A stretch of 64,000 nucleotides of DNA from an uncultured Ardenticatenia bacterium. Lineage in GTDB: Bacteria > Chloroflexota > Anaerolineae > 4572-78 > NAK82. Positions 48,282-59,207 of this stretch are shown here, in pieces (the first letter of the stretch is position 1; every line of letters begins with the position of its first letter). Made by a program: the position numbers and the translations under genes. The stretch is taken from positions 114,097 through 178,096 of the forward strand of contig CAKZLO010000010.1 of NCBI GenBank assembly GCA_937127125.1, in the 5' to 3' direction. The notes under the pieces were generated by a model that ran no database searches, was not told where the DNA came from, and was given only the letters and a program-made list of their open reading frames with translations.

Positions 48282-50573
48282 GTGAGGGTGGATCTGCCGA
48301 TCGTCGGCATGACTTGCGCCAATTGCGCTGCCACGATTGAGCGCGCGCTTACACGCAGGGTGCCCGGCGTGCTGAGCGCGACGGTCAACTTGGCTACCGA
48401 AAGAGCAACGGTGGAATATGTCCCTGGACAGGTCACACGGCAAGATTTGGTGGCTGCAATCGAGCGCGCAGGCTACAAAGTATTGGAGACCGTGGAGACC
48501 GGCCAAGAAGATGCCGAACAGGCGGCACGGACAGCGGAGATGCGTGTCCAGTCGCGCAAATTTTGGGTTGGCGTTCTCTTTACGTTGCCACTCTTCGCGC
48601 TCAGCATGACGCGCGATCTGGGGGTGTTGGGACACTGGGCACACCAGGCATGGTTCAATTGGGTGCTGCTGACTTTGGCGACGCCGGTGCAGTTCTACAC
48701 GGGCTGGGATTACTATGTTGGGGCGTGGAAGGCGTTGCGCAACCGTGCCGCTAACATGGATGTATTGGTGGCTATGGGTTCTTCGGCTGCCTACCTCTAT
48801 AGCGTAACCGTGACAGTTGCATGGGCGCTAGGGCAAACCGGCTGGGGTGACCACGTTTACTTCGAGACCGCTGCGGTCATCATCACGTTGATCAAGTTGG
48901 GCAAGCTGCTTGAGGCGCGTGCCCGAGGGCGCACCAGTGCTGCCATTCGTGAATTGATGGGACTGCGCTCCAAAACGGCGCGAGTCTTGCGTGCCGGTCA
49001 GGAGCTCGAACTCCCCATCGAGCGAGTAATCGTTGGTGATCTGGTGCTGGTACGACCAGGCGAGCGGATCCCGGTGGACGGGATTGTTCTGGAAGGGCGG
49101 TCAGTAGTGGACGAAAGTATGCTCACCGGTGAGAGCTTGCCAGTGGAGAAGCAGCCGGGCGATCAGGTGGTCGGGGCGACCATCAACAAACAGGGTTACT
49201 TGAGGATTGAGGCTCGGCGGGTGGGTGCTGAGACCGTGTTGGCCCAGATCATCCGGTTGGTTCAGGAAGCACAGGGTAGCAAGGCTCCCATCCAGCGGCT
49301 CGCTGACCAGGTATCGTCTGTGTTCGTGCCTTTTGTCATTGCTGTCGGGCTGCTGACATTCCTGGTCTGGTGGTTTGTCATCGGTGCCGGCTTCACGCCA
49401 GCGCTCATCCGGTTGGTGGCTGTTTTGGTAATTTCCTGCCCATGTGCGCTCGGCCTGGCCACACCCACTGCGGTGATGGTGGGTATCGGGCGCGGTGCGA
49501 CGATGGGTATCCTGTTTCGCAACAGCGCTGCACTCGAACGTGTACAGGCGCTCAAAGTAGTGGCGTTTGATAAGACAGGCACACTCACCGTTGGCCAGCC
49601 TGCCGTAACCGACATTGTGGCAAGTGAACGAATGCGTGCTGTGTCAGAAGTGGGTCAACAGCGAAGCTATCCCTCAGATGTCGAGACACAATTGCTCTAC
49701 TTGGCTGCCTCTGCCGAGTTGGTCAGTGAACATCCTTTGGGCGAGGCAATCGTGCGCGCGGCGCGAGAGCGTGGGCTGGCACTGACCGCGCCGAAGGAGT
49801 TCGAGGCGCTCAGTGGACAGGGTATCCTCGCCCGTGTGAATGGACATACAGTTCTAGTAGGCAGCCATGGGTTCATGGCGGACCGCTCTGTCGCTCTAAA
49901 TGGCTTAGAAATCTCTGCTGAGCAACTGCAGTCCGAGGCGAAGACGGTTATGTGGGTGGCAGTGAATGGCCAAGCAGTGGGACTTATTGCCGTAGCAGAT
50001 GTGATCAAACCCAGTTCACGTGAAGCGGTGGAGCAGCTGCGTCATATGGGCCTACGGACAGTAATGATCACTGGTGACAATTGGAACGCAGCGCGAGCGG
50101 TTGCGCGTGCTGTAGGGGTTGATCGCGTGCTGGCTGAAGTGCAGCCAGATGGCAAAACTGCTGCGATCCGACACTTGCAGGAGGAAGAGAACGGTCCCGT
50201 TGCCATGGTGGGAGATGGCATAAACGACGCCCCCGCGCTGGCACAAGCTGACCTCAGCATTGCGATGGGCAGCGGTACTGACATTGCTATGGAGACGGCC
50301 GACATAACACTTATGCGCGATGACCTACGCGCCGTGTCGCAGGCGATTGCACTCAGTCGTGCGACAATGCGCATAATTAAACAAAACTTGTTCTGGGCCT
50401 TTTTCTACAATGTATTGCTGATACCGGTGGCCGCAGGAGCCTTGTACCCGCTCGCATGGCTGCCCGAAATGTTGCGTGCGTTGCACCCGGCGCTGGCTGC
50501 GTTGGCGATGGCTTTCAGCAGCGTGACAGTAGTGACCAACAGCCTGCGCCTGCGCGGCGTCCGTCTGCAGTGA
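48282..50573 (+). CDS. copA: Cu(I)-translocating P-type ATPase
   Basis: HMA '[19 protein letters not shown]', '[16 protein letters not shown]', '[11 protein letters not shown]', '[22 protein letters not shown]'; GTG start 48282 (ORF track extends upstream to 48114). Confidence 0.96.
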   Translation: MRVDLPIVGMTCANCAATIERALTRRVPGVLSATVNLATERATVEYVPGQVTRQDLVAAIERAGYKVLETVETGQEDAEQAARTAEMRVQSRKFWVGVLFTLPLFALSMTRDLGVLGHWAHQAWFNWVLLTLATPVQFYTGWDYYVGAWKALRNRAANMDVLVAMGSSAAYLYSVTVTVAWALGQTGWGDHVYFETAAVIITLIKLGKLLEARARGRTSAAIRELMGLRSKTARVLRAGQELELPIERVIVGDLVLVRPGERIPVDGIVLEGRSVVDESMLTGESLPVEKQPGDQVVGATINKQGYLRIEARRVGAETVLAQIIRLVQEAQGSKAPIQRLADQVSSVFVPFVIAVGLLTFLVWWFVIGAGFTPALIRLVAVLVISCPCALGLATPTAVMVGIGRGATMGILFRNSAALERVQALKVVAFDKTGTLTVGQPAVTDIVASERMRAVSEVGQQRSYPSDVETQLLYLAASAELVSEHPLGEAIVRAARERGLALTAPKEFEALSGQGILARVNGHTVLVGSHGFMADRSVALNGLEISAEQLQSEAKTVMWVAVNGQAVGLIAVADVIKPSSREAVEQLRHMGLRTVMITGDNWNAARAVARAVGVDRVLAEVQPDGKTAAIRHLQEEENGPVAMVGDGINDAPALAQADLSIAMGSGTDIAMETADITLMRDDLRAVSQAIALSRATMRIIKQNLFWAFFYNVLLIPVAAGALYPLAWLPEMLRALHPALAALAMAFSSVTVVTNSLRLRGVRLQ

Positions 50574-50640
50574 TAATCATTTAGGTGGTTCGGAGAATAG
50601 CCTCTTAAGGGTAGTTGATAATCGGTTAAGGAGGAGTAGT

Positions 50641-50901
50641 ATGTGTTGCCACAGAGAACACCTACATCACCACAGTTGTTGCCATTGCGGTTGTTGCTGC
50701 GGCCACTGCTGCGGTTGTCACAGCGGTTGTTGTGAAGGAGGCCGTTGCACTTATGAATGCTGTGAAGCAGGAGCAAGTGGATTTCGTCGTCGGTATCGGA
50801 CGCGAGCAGAACGCATCAGCGAGTTGGAGGCATATCTGGCCGATCTAAAGGCAGAGGTGCAGGCAGTTGAAGAACACCTAAAGGAGCTACGACGAGAGTA
50901 A
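50641..50901 (+). CDS. Cys/His-rich putative copper-binding miniprotein with C-terminal coiled coil
   Basis: MCCHREHLHHHSCCHCGCCCGHCCGCHSGCCEGGRCTYECC: 16 Cys + 8 His in the first 41 aa; then heptad-like helix 'AERISELEAYLADLKAEVQAVEEHLKELRRE'; RBS AAGGAGGA; 67 nt after copA stop. Confidence 0.8.
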   Translation: MCCHREHLHHHSCCHCGCCCGHCCGCHSGCCEGGRCTYECCEAGASGFRRRYRTRAERISELEAYLADLKAEVQAVEEHLKELRRE

Positions 50902-50934
50902 AAAACACTTTCGTTACGTTTGTAGGTATAGACT

Positions 50935-50978
50935 GTGCCGTGGGAGGAGGTGAGTCTCTCCGCCCACGGCACATTTTG
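50935..50978 (+). terminator. Putative terminator of the copper locus
   Basis: 10-bp stem GTGCCGTGGG...CCCACGGCAC followed by ATTTTGT. Confidence 0.65.
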
Positions 50979-51039
50979 TCTCTAATGTGGGGCATAGAGT
51001 ATATTTGTTCACTGGGCAGCTGGATAAAAGGGATGAAAG

Positions 51040-52002
51040 ATGACAGGCGTTGTGCAGGAATGTGCCAAGAAAATTATTGAGAATGTGGAAAAGGTGATCA
51101 TTGGCAAACGCGAGGCAGTACAGGCTGCTGTCATCGCGCTGCTCTGTCAAGGTCATGTGCTGATTGAGGATGTGCCCGGTGTGGGCAAGACTATGCTGGC
51201 ACGCGCCGTCGCTCGCTCCATCGGATGCGATTTCAGTCGCATCCAGTTCACGCCTGATATGCTTCCCTCCGACGTTACTGGTGTCAACATCTTTAATCAG
51301 AAGACGCGCCAGTTCGAATTTCGTCCTGGCCCGGTTTTCGCCCAGATCGTGTTGGCGGATGAGATCAACCGTGCCACTCCCAAGACGCAAAGTGCCCTGC
51401 TTGAGGCAATGGAGGAGCGCCAGGTGACGGTGGATGGTGTGACACGACCGCTGGCACAACCCTTTCTGGTATTGGCAACGCAAAATCCCATCGAATATGA
51501 GGGCACTTTTCCATTACCCGAGGCCCAGCTGGACCGTTTCCTGTTGCGCATCCATCTGGGTTATCCGTCGCCGCGAGACGAGCTCGCCATTCTGGCGGCG
51601 CAGCAATTTGAGCATCCCATCACCCGTCTGGAGCAAGTGGTGACGCTGGATGAGTTACGATCGGCGCAGGAAGCGGTCAAACGGATCCATGTTGAACATT
51701 CTGTTCGAGAGTACGTGGTGGCGCTAGTGGAAGCGACGCGGCGACACCCGGATGTGTACTTGGGTGCCAGTCCGCGCGGCAGCTTGGCGCTTTTCAAGAC
51801 AGCGCAAGCACGCGCGGCGGTGCTGGGCCGCGACTACGTCATCCCGGACGATGTGAAAGCTTTGGCGCCTGCTACCTTGGCACATCGTCTGATCCTCAAT
51901 CCTGCCGCGCGTGTGAAACAGACGGATGCCCACTACGTGGTGCAAGAGCTGTTGCATTCCTTGCCTGTGCCAGGTGCGCGGGTGTCTGCCGCGGCGATGT
52001 GA
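51040..52002 (+). CDS. MoxR family AAA ATPase
   Basis: '[96 protein letters not shown]'. Confidence 0.97.
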   Translation: MTGVVQECAKKIIENVEKVIIGKREAVQAAVIALLCQGHVLIEDVPGVGKTMLARAVARSIGCDFSRIQFTPDMLPSDVTGVNIFNQKTRQFEFRPGPVFAQIVLADEINRATPKTQSALLEAMEERQVTVDGVTRPLAQPFLVLATQNPIEYEGTFPLPEAQLDRFLLRIHLGYPSPRDELAILAAQQFEHPITRLEQVVTLDELRSAQEAVKRIHVEHSVREYVVALVEATRRHPDVYLGASPRGSLALFKTAQARAAVLGRDYVIPDDVKALAPATLAHRLILNPAARVKQTDAHYVVQELLHSLPVPGARVSAAAM

Positions 52003-53309
52003 TGGACGCCCTACGACGCAGCTGGGTTGTGATCGGGTTATGGATAGCGAGCTCGCTGCTGGCGGTTCTTTTTCCCACTGAGATCGTCAACGGCCGCGAC
52101 CTTTTCCTCAACTTGAGCTATCTTTTCGGTAGTCTGTTGATCATTTCCTACTTATGGGCGCGCTTCAGCCTGCTGGGACTGCGCGTCACACGAGAGCTTG
52201 ATTCACCGCGCGCTCAGGTGGGACGCTATGCAGAGGAGACCATCACGGTCGAGAACTATAGCATTCTGCCCAAGCTCTATCTGGAGGTTCGGGACTACTC
52301 TGATCTCCCCTTTCACCGAGCTAGCCGTGTGCTCAGCTGGCTGCCAGGTCACAGCCGACATAGCTGGACGGTGCGCACGCCGTGTTATCAGCGCGGGCGT
52401 TTCCACCTCGGGCCGTTGACGTTGTGCTCGAGCGACCCGTTCGGGTTGTTTTTCTTTCGTCGCGATATCCAACTGAGACGCGTTCTGACCGTCTATCCGC
52501 CTGCTGTCGCATTACCTGGGTTCTCTCCGGAAGTGGCAGAGCGTAGCGGCAACGTACAATACAGCTGGCATACGTATGAGATCACCTCCAATGTAGCTGG
52601 CGTGCGCGAGTACGCTCCAGGTGACAGTTTTAACCGCATTCACTGGCCATCTAGCGCACGCGTTGGGCGGCTGATTGTCAAGGAATTCGAGCGTAACGCG
52701 CTGGCCGATGTGTGGCTTTTCTTGGACATGGAGCAGCAGGTCCATGTTGCTCGGCAGGAGTACATCGAGCTCGAGGTAACCTTGCCGGCAACGCTGCACG
52801 TCTTACTGGAACGCCCAGAGACCATGCCATTCACACTGGCCACTCAAGAGTACGCTGTGACAGCAGCGGCATCGCTGGCGCGCTATTTCCTCGAGCGCAA
52901 CTGGCCGCTGGGGTTGGTCACCTATGCGCGTGACCAAAGGCGCACCCTCATTCAGCTGGATCACGGACCGCGCCAGCTCGACCACCTGCTCGCCCTGCTG
53001 GCGGTAGTGCAGCCATTGGGTAGCGTACCACTGGCGCGGATGCTGGAAGCGGAAAGTATCTATCTGACTCGCAACGCGCTGGCGATCATCATTACGCCTT
53101 CAGTGCACGACCTTAGCTGGGTAGCGGCTGTGCAACAGCTGCACTGGCGTGGTGTGCGCGTTATGGCGATCATCATCGACCCGGCCAGCTTCGTGCCAGA
53201 AAGTGCTTCCTCTGGCGCAGCCGAAATGATGCGTGCCACACTGTTGGAAAGCAATGTACTCTGTTTCACTCTCCGCCTGGGCGACCGCCTGCCGGATGTG
53301 CTCTCTTAG
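51999..53309 (+). CDS. DUF58 domain-containing protein
   Basis: '[31 protein letters not shown]', '[29 protein letters not shown]' DUF58 motif. Confidence 0.93.
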   Translation: MMDALRRSWVVIGLWIASSLLAVLFPTEIVNGRDLFLNLSYLFGSLLIISYLWARFSLLGLRVTRELDSPRAQVGRYAEETITVENYSILPKLYLEVRDYSDLPFHRASRVLSWLPGHSRHSWTVRTPCYQRGRFHLGPLTLCSSDPFGLFFFRRDIQLRRVLTVYPPAVALPGFSPEVAERSGNVQYSWHTYEITSNVAGVREYAPGDSFNRIHWPSSARVGRLIVKEFERNALADVWLFLDMEQQVHVARQEYIELEVTLPATLHVLLERPETMPFTLATQEYAVTAAASLARYFLERNWPLGLVTYARDQRRTLIQLDHGPRQLDHLLALLAVVQPLGSVPLARMLEAESIYLTRNALAIIITPSVHDLSWVAAVQQLHWRGVRVMAIIIDPASFVPESASSGAAEMMRATLLESNVLCFTLRLGDRLPDVLS

Positions 53310-54589
53310 CTCCTTTGCACGATCGGCAGCCACAGCACAGGGGGATGCGCGCCAAACTCCACCGCTCCTACATCACACGCCGGACCGAATGGGCGCGATG
53401 CACCTCGTTGATCGGTTGCCGGACAGTTGTTCCCCTTGTCGATCACAGGGCTGCCCGGCAGAGGCATCACAGTCAGTGTCGGTCCGCCATTGTCCCCCAG
53501 CCCGGCGAGCTGGGGATCGACATTTGTCTGGTCGCTGCTCAGAGCTACAGTGAAGCAACTGTTGTCACTGATCACATTGTATCCAGCTGACGTAATACTT
53601 GCGCCGTTGTTATCGCAGTTCAGGCTGGACGCCGTGTCAGCACGATTTCGGCTATATCCCGCCACTGTGTTCTTCAGCGTGATAGTGCTCGACTCATTGA
53701 AGATGGCACCACCAATGTCAGCACGGTTGGCGTACATCGTCACATTAAGCAGCGAGTTGCCAGAGCCACTTGCTGCATACAGGCCTCCGCCGGTATCTGC
53801 TATGTTGTGGGCAAATGTGGTGTTAATTGCATTAAGAGTGCCAAAGGTGTAGACAGCGCCACCCTGTCGCGAAGGGCCAGAGATGAGAGGATTCGCCTGA
53901 TTGCTGATGAAGCTCACGTTTTCCAGGGTTAATGTCCCCGGATTTGTCTGCCAAATGGCCCCACCGACCGTTGCCTTGTTGGCGATAAAAGAGGTGTCCC
54001 GTACGGTTACTGTGCCACCTATCAGCAGCGCACCGCCCAACCTTTTCGCTTGGTTATTCGCGATGAATGAACGGTCAATGCGCAAAATCCCTAGGCTGTA
54101 GATGGCCCCACCACCGTTCAATGCCAATGTGCTCTCGGCCACGCTGTGCTCAATGCGGACGCGATATAAATCCACTGTGCCATTTGCTTGATTGTAGATG
54201 GCACCGCCTGAGCTGAATTGACCGCGAAACAACTGGATATTTCGCAGGTTCAGCGTCCCACCGCTTTGAACCAGGAAAATCTGACGCAGATTCTCACCGT
54301 CAAGCGTCACCAGGCCGCCGCCGTCAACAGTTGTTGTGATACCCGATCCGATCACTTGGGTGTTCACTTTGATGGCCACCGGGTTGGGGCCACAATTGAA
54401 GGTTACCAATCCGCCACCCACCATTTTCGCTGCGTAGGCAGCATCGTCACAGCTGGCTGGATTTCCATTGCCAACCACACCGCCGGCGTAGATCGGTGCA
54501 GCGCCAAAGATAAACCCGAGGAGAGCGAGCAGTAAAGCCCAAACCGAAAGCCGTGAACCGAACAGAGGCTGTATCAAATAGGACTCCAT
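53306..54589 (-). CDS. Secreted right-handed beta-helix / choice-of-anchor-type repeat protein
   Basis: Signal peptide, repeated 'GGAIYN...L.L.NV.F..N.A..GGA' units and C-terminal 'NNCPATDQRGASRPFGPACDVGAVEFG'. Confidence 0.88.
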   Translation of the reverse strand: MESYLIQPLFGSRLSVWALLLALLGFIFGAAPIYAGGVVGNGNPASCDDAAYAAKMVGGGLVTFNCGPNPVAIKVNTQVIGSGITTTVDGGGLVTLDGENLRQIFLVQSGGTLNLRNIQLFRGQFSSGGAIYNQANGTVDLYRVRIEHSVAESTLALNGGGAIYSLGILRIDRSFIANNQAKRLGGALLIGGTVTVRDTSFIANKATVGGAIWQTNPGTLTLENVSFISNQANPLISGPSRQGGAVYTFGTLNAINTTFAHNIADTGGGLYAASGSGNSLLNVTMYANRADIGGAIFNESSTITLKNTVAGYSRNRADTASSLNCDNNGASITSAGYNVISDNSCFTVALSSDQTNVDPQLAGLGDNGGPTLTVMPLPGSPVIDKGNNCPATDQRGASRPFGPACDVGAVEFGAHPPVLWLPIVQRS

Positions 54590-54656
54590 TGGGGGCTCCT
54601 TTAAAGGTATGGTCTGGACGACAGGCGGTCGCTCCAGAATATGTATTGTTGCATCT

Positions 54657-54685
54657 AATATATATTATATGACCAATATTGTCAA
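54657..54685 (-). promoter_or_regulatory. Putative promoter TTGACA-17-TATATT (minus strand) for the beta-helix gene
   Basis: Reverse complement read directly. Confidence 0.5.
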
Positions 54686-54856
54686 GATCTCTGCTGCACT
54701 TTTTCGTCCCTGTCCTTGCCATAGCCCATAAGGACATGCAGTCCGAAACCTCTCGTCTCTCGGATTTCCTTGACCATTGGTGGACGGTAGTGCTAAGATA
54801 AGCAAATTGAGGTTTCCAGAGCGATCAGCAGGATAATGATCACGAAGTGATCCCCG

Positions 54857-55999
54857 ATGCGGGTTGCCATAAACGGCTGGTTTTGGGATCAACCAACTAC
54901 TGGCAGCGGTCAGATGGTGCGGCAGCTCTTGCCAGCGTTACTGGAGGCAGATGGGACGCTGGAGGTCGTGCTCGTGCTGCCACACTGGGCGCTGGAACAC
55001 ACCAAGACGTTGCAGCCGCGCGTGCACGTGGTGGCAATACCATGTCACCACAGCCACATCGGTAAGGTGTGGTTCGAACAGGTAACTCTCCCACGTATGT
55101 GTGCCCGACTGCGGGTTGACCTGCTCCATGTGCCTTATTTCGCATCCCCGCTCCAACCTGTTCAGCCGACGCTGGTCACCATCCACGATCTGATCCCGCT
55201 GGTGTTACCGGCATATCGTGGTGGTCCCTTGGTGCGGCTGTATACCGCGTTGGTGGCCAGTGCGGCACGTCGAGCACACCTCATCCTGACTGATTCGGAC
55301 GCCAGCCGTCAGGACATTCTGAAGCGCTTGCGCGTTTCGGGTGATCGGGTGCGCGTCGTCCACTTGGCACCAGCGCCTTATTATCGTCCGGTGAGCGACA
55401 TTGCTGCGCTACGTGCGGTGCGCGAAAAGTACCAGCTACCGGAGCGCTTCGTCCTGTGGCTTTCCGGTTTCGATGTGCGCAAGAACGCAACAGCTGTGCT
55501 CCACGCCTACACATGGGTCACGTGCGCGTTGGGCGATGCCTATCCGCTGGTGATGGCTGGCAGCCTGCCCGCGCGAGATACCCCTCGGTTTCCTGACCCG
55601 CGACGTATCGCTGCGCAGCTGAATCTTGCCTCGACGGTGCTCTATCCGGGTTTCATCGCCGAGGAGGACAAGCCGGCGGTGTACAGTGCGGCGACCGCTT
55701 TTGTCTATCCCTCGCGTTACGAGGGTTTCGGTCTGCCTGTCCTGGAAGCGATGGCGTGTGGCACGCCGGTGGTTACCAGCAATGTGACCTCCCTCCCTGA
55801 ATTGGTCGGTGATGCCGCCTTCCAGGTGTCTCCGGAGGATACCCGCAGTCTGGGAGCCGCTATTATCGCACTGTGTGTGGACGAAGGACTGCGCGAGGAG
55901 ATGCGCCGCCGTGGGCTGGCGCGCGCCGCCAACTTCACCTGGCATCAAACTGCATCCGCGACGCTGGACGCCTATCGGTATGTGCTGCGGGCTAGTTAG
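54857..55999 (+). CDS. Glycosyltransferase family 1 / GT4-type
   Basis: 'TAFVYPSRYEGFGLPVLEAMACGTPVVTSNVTSLPELVGDAAFQVSPEDTRSLGAAI'. Confidence 0.94.
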   Translation: MRVAINGWFWDQPTTGSGQMVRQLLPALLEADGTLEVVLVLPHWALEHTKTLQPRVHVVAIPCHHSHIGKVWFEQVTLPRMCARLRVDLLHVPYFASPLQPVQPTLVTIHDLIPLVLPAYRGGPLVRLYTALVASAARRAHLILTDSDASRQDILKRLRVSGDRVRVVHLAPAPYYRPVSDIAALRAVREKYQLPERFVLWLSGFDVRKNATAVLHAYTWVTCALGDAYPLVMAGSLPARDTPRFPDPRRIAAQLNLASTVLYPGFIAEEDKPAVYSAATAFVYPSRYEGFGLPVLEAMACGTPVVTSNVTSLPELVGDAAFQVSPEDTRSLGAAIIALCVDEGLREEMRRRGLARAANFTWHQTASATLDAYRYVLRAS

Positions 56000-56341
56000 G
56001 GTCAGCTGGGCTGCCTTAAGGGCATTGCTATCAGGACAGCTGCCTACATAGCCTTGTGAACAAGGCAGTTGGCGACACATCCTGCATCGATGTCGGTCGC
56101 ACCGTCCCATGCTTGCCAGGAAGTGATTTGTGACGTGTTTCGTCACGTGCTAAAATCAAGCTGTTTTGAGCGATCTACCAGCTTTGGTATCCGCGTGCGC
56201 CGGTACAACGTGACCCACTGCCAGTAGAGCTATGTGGCACGCTTCTGCTTTCCGCATGTTGCGCAGAGGAGTGGAAGTGTGTTGGCAGCTCGCTCGAAAT
56301 ATGTCTTGGCCAGCTCGAATGAGTGAAAGGGGGAAAGACAA

Positions 56342-58846
56342 ATGGAAGATTTCGAGAAGCTCGGTATGTTCTATCTTGGGCGCCTTTATGACTTGGTAGT
56401 GGGCAAACCGACCGATCAGCTGCTTCTCTACGATTCTCGGGATCTGGTCACGCACGCTGTATGCGTGGGTATGACTGGCAGTGGCAAAACCGGTCTCTGC
56501 CTCTCTCTCATCGAGGAAGCTGCCATCGATGGTGTGCCTTCCATCCTGATTGATCCCAAGGGCGACTTGGGCAATCTGCTCTTGACTTTCCCTCAGTTGC
56601 GTGGCGAGGATTTCCTCCCTTGGATCAACGAGGACGATGCGAGAAGGAAAGGTGTTTCCCCCCAAGAATATGCAAACCAGCAAGCGGAGCGATGGCGTAG
56701 CGGTCTTGCAGAATGGGGCCAGAGTGGCGAACGCATTCAGCGTCTGCGCGACGCAGTCGAGTTTGTGATCTACACACCGGGCAGCAATGCCGGGATGCCT
56801 GTCTCGATTCTCAAGTCCTTTGCGGTGCCCGAGCAAGCGATCCTGAGCGATGATGAACTGTTGCGTGAACGCATCAGCACGACCGTCACCAGTCTGCTGG
56901 GACTGATTGGCATCCGGGCGGATCCGATCCAGAGTCGCGAGCATATTCTGCTCTCAACGATTATTGACCTGGCATGGCGGCAGGGCCAGAACTTGGATCT
57001 GCCCACACTTATCCAGCAGGTGCAATACCCACCGGTCTCTAAAATCGGCATGCTGGATGTCGAGTCGTTCTATCCCTCCAAGGAGCGCTTCGGTCTGGTG
57101 ATGGCGCTCAATAACCTGCTTGCATCGCCGGGCTTCAATGTCTGGCTTGAAGGGCAGTCGCTGGACATTGGTCAGATCCTGTACACGCCAAGCGGCAAGC
57201 CGCGTGTTGCGATATTCTCGATCGCACATTTGAGTGACCCCGAGCGGATGTTCTTCGTCTCGCTACTGCTGAACCATGTGCTGGGGTGGATGCGCGGTCA
57301 GCCGGGCACCACCAGTCTGCGTGCGATTTTGTATATGGACGAGATTTTTGGTTACCTACCGCCGGTGGAGAATCCGCCCTCCAAGCTGCCTTTGTTGACA
57401 TTGCTGAAACAGGCGCGCGCTTTCGGATTGGGCATCGTGCTCGCCACGCAGAACCCGGTGGATCTGGATTACAAAGCTCTGTCAAACGCTGGTACCTGGT
57501 GGATCGGTCGTCTGCAGACTGAAAGGGACAAGGAACGGCTTCTCGACGGTCTCCAAGGGGCTGCTGGAGGAGAGAAGCTCGATCGTGCGCAGATCGCACA
57601 AATTATAGCCGGATTGGGTAACCGCGTCTTCTTGATGAACAACGTCCATGAAGATCAGCCAGTCGTCTTCCAAACGCGCTGGGCGCTGTCCTATTTGCGC
57701 GGCCCGCTGACCCGTGACCAGATAAAAATGCTGTCGGCATCCTGGAAGGAAACGTTGCCGGCTCAGCCTGTGGCGGGGGTGTCAGCGGCATTCGCTCCGG
57801 CTGGAGAGGCAACCGTCGCGGCGGCGTCTGTTGTAGAACCTTCTCCAGCTGAAGCCGGGATAGCAACCGCATCATCGGTCATCCCTTCGGCGACGACCCC
57901 TGCGCAGCCGACCGCGCCTGCCGCGCCGGTCACCCGGCCCACTCCTCTACCACCAGACGTGCCGGTCGTCTTCCTGCCTCCAAGACCAGGGCTTGCAGCG
58001 GGTACTCCGTTGTCCTATTCGCCCGTTATCCTCGGCGTTGCGGAAGTTCGCTTCGTGGACAAGAAGATGGGAATTGACGAATCGAGGGAGATCGTTTGCG
58101 TGACCCCAATCACGGATGCACCGATCCCGGTGGATTGGGACAATGCCGAGGTTCTTGACATTGGATCCTCCGTCTTGGAAAAGACTCCCCGTCCGAATGC
58201 AATATTTACCGAGCTGCCCGCTCCTGCCAGTCAGGCACGCAACTACGCAGCATGGAGCCGCGATTTCGCCAAATGGTTGGAGCGCGAACAGTCGCTCACA
58301 TTGTGGCGCAGCACGTCCACTGGTCTCGTCTCCCGACAGGGCGAGGATGAGCGCGACTTCCGCATACGGCTGGCGCAAGTTGCGCGCGAGCGTCGCGACC
58401 AAGAGGTCGAAAAGCTGCGCAAGAAGTATGCGCCCGAACAGGCCAAACTGCAGGAGCGCCTGCGCCGCGCCGAGCAGGCATTGGAACGTGAGAAGGCACA
58501 GGCTACGACACAGGACCTCCAAACTGGCCTCACGGTATTGGGGACCCTTGTCGGTGCTTTCACAGGCCGCAAGTTGCTGAGCAGCACCACAGTAACCCGT
58601 GCCACCACCGCCGCCCGCGGCTTCACACGCTCAGCAAGAGAACGGTCCGATATCACCCGTGCTGCCGAGACGGTGGAGGCCATCAAACAGGATATTGCCG
58701 ACCTAGAGGCGGAGTTTGAGGCGGAGGTCCAGGCCTTGGAGACAAAGGTTGATCCACTGACCGAGCGCTTGGATCAAATAGTGGTCAGGCCAACCAGGAC
58801 TGGTATCTCGGTGCGTCTGGTAGCTCTGGCGTGGCAGCCTTCATGA
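56342..58846 (+). CDS. HerA/DUF87-like ATP-binding protein with long C-terminal coiled coil
   Basis: Walker A 'AVCVGMTGSGKTGLCLSLIEEAAIDGVPSILIDPKGDLGNLLL', 'AILYMDEIFGYLPP', 'LGIVLATQNPVDLDYKALSNAGTWWIGRLQT'. Confidence 0.88.
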   Translation: MEDFEKLGMFYLGRLYDLVVGKPTDQLLLYDSRDLVTHAVCVGMTGSGKTGLCLSLIEEAAIDGVPSILIDPKGDLGNLLLTFPQLRGEDFLPWINEDDARRKGVSPQEYANQQAERWRSGLAEWGQSGERIQRLRDAVEFVIYTPGSNAGMPVSILKSFAVPEQAILSDDELLRERISTTVTSLLGLIGIRADPIQSREHILLSTIIDLAWRQGQNLDLPTLIQQVQYPPVSKIGMLDVESFYPSKERFGLVMALNNLLASPGFNVWLEGQSLDIGQILYTPSGKPRVAIFSIAHLSDPERMFFVSLLLNHVLGWMRGQPGTTSLRAILYMDEIFGYLPPVENPPSKLPLLTLLKQARAFGLGIVLATQNPVDLDYKALSNAGTWWIGRLQTERDKERLLDGLQGAAGGEKLDRAQIAQIIAGLGNRVFLMNNVHEDQPVVFQTRWALSYLRGPLTRDQIKMLSASWKETLPAQPVAGVSAAFAPAGEATVAAASVVEPSPAEAGIATASSVIPSATTPAQPTAPAAPVTRPTPLPPDVPVVFLPPRPGLAAGTPLSYSPVILGVAEVRFVDKKMGIDESREIVCVTPITDAPIPVDWDNAEVLDIGSSVLEKTPRPNAIFTELPAPASQARNYAAWSRDFAKWLEREQSLTLWRSTSTGLVSRQGEDERDFRIRLAQVARERRDQEVEKLRKKYAPEQAKLQERLRRAEQALEREKAQATTQDLQTGLTVLGTLVGAFTGRKLLSSTTVTRATTAARGFTRSARERSDITRAAETVEAIKQDIADLEAEFEAEVQALETKVDPLTERLDQIVVRPTRTGISVRLVALAWQPS

Positions 58847-59207
58847 GAGTGCGATCCATCGGCTGATAAGCCATGTTAGCATGTTAGGTTGTGGGGACTG
58901 AAGTCGGGATCCTCGCATAGCAGTTCCCACCATCTGTCGAGCGCTATGTTCTGCGCCTGGCTTAGGTCGGATCCCTTGATACGTGACACAGTATTTTCTT
59001 GTCGGCGGCGAGGGTCTACATTCCTTTGGGTGCATATTTGGCACCACGATTCATGCGGGAGAACGCACGGCACCTGTGCGCCGCACAGGTCCAAGAAAGT
59101 TGCGGACGGTCTCTACCCTCTTCGCTTCCCAGGCGGTCGGTTGGCCTTTGCAAGATCTGGTGGTGTGTGATTCCGCTGCGTGAACGAGACTATCCTGAGG
59201 ACATCGC

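Noticed and set aside
55436-56944. Minus-strand ORFs of 236 and 262 aa
   Set aside because: Antisense to the glycosyltransferase and HerA-like CDS; no supporting motif
59072-59090. ACCTGTGC-GCC-GCACAGGT hairpin upstream of the Tm-1-like gene
   Set aside because: Isolated hairpin without U-tract or promoter context; function unsupported
58841-59183. Several 60-95-aa ORFs in the gap before the Tm-1-like gene
   Set aside because: Overlapping in multiple frames on both strands, no RBS or recognisable motif; left as intergenic
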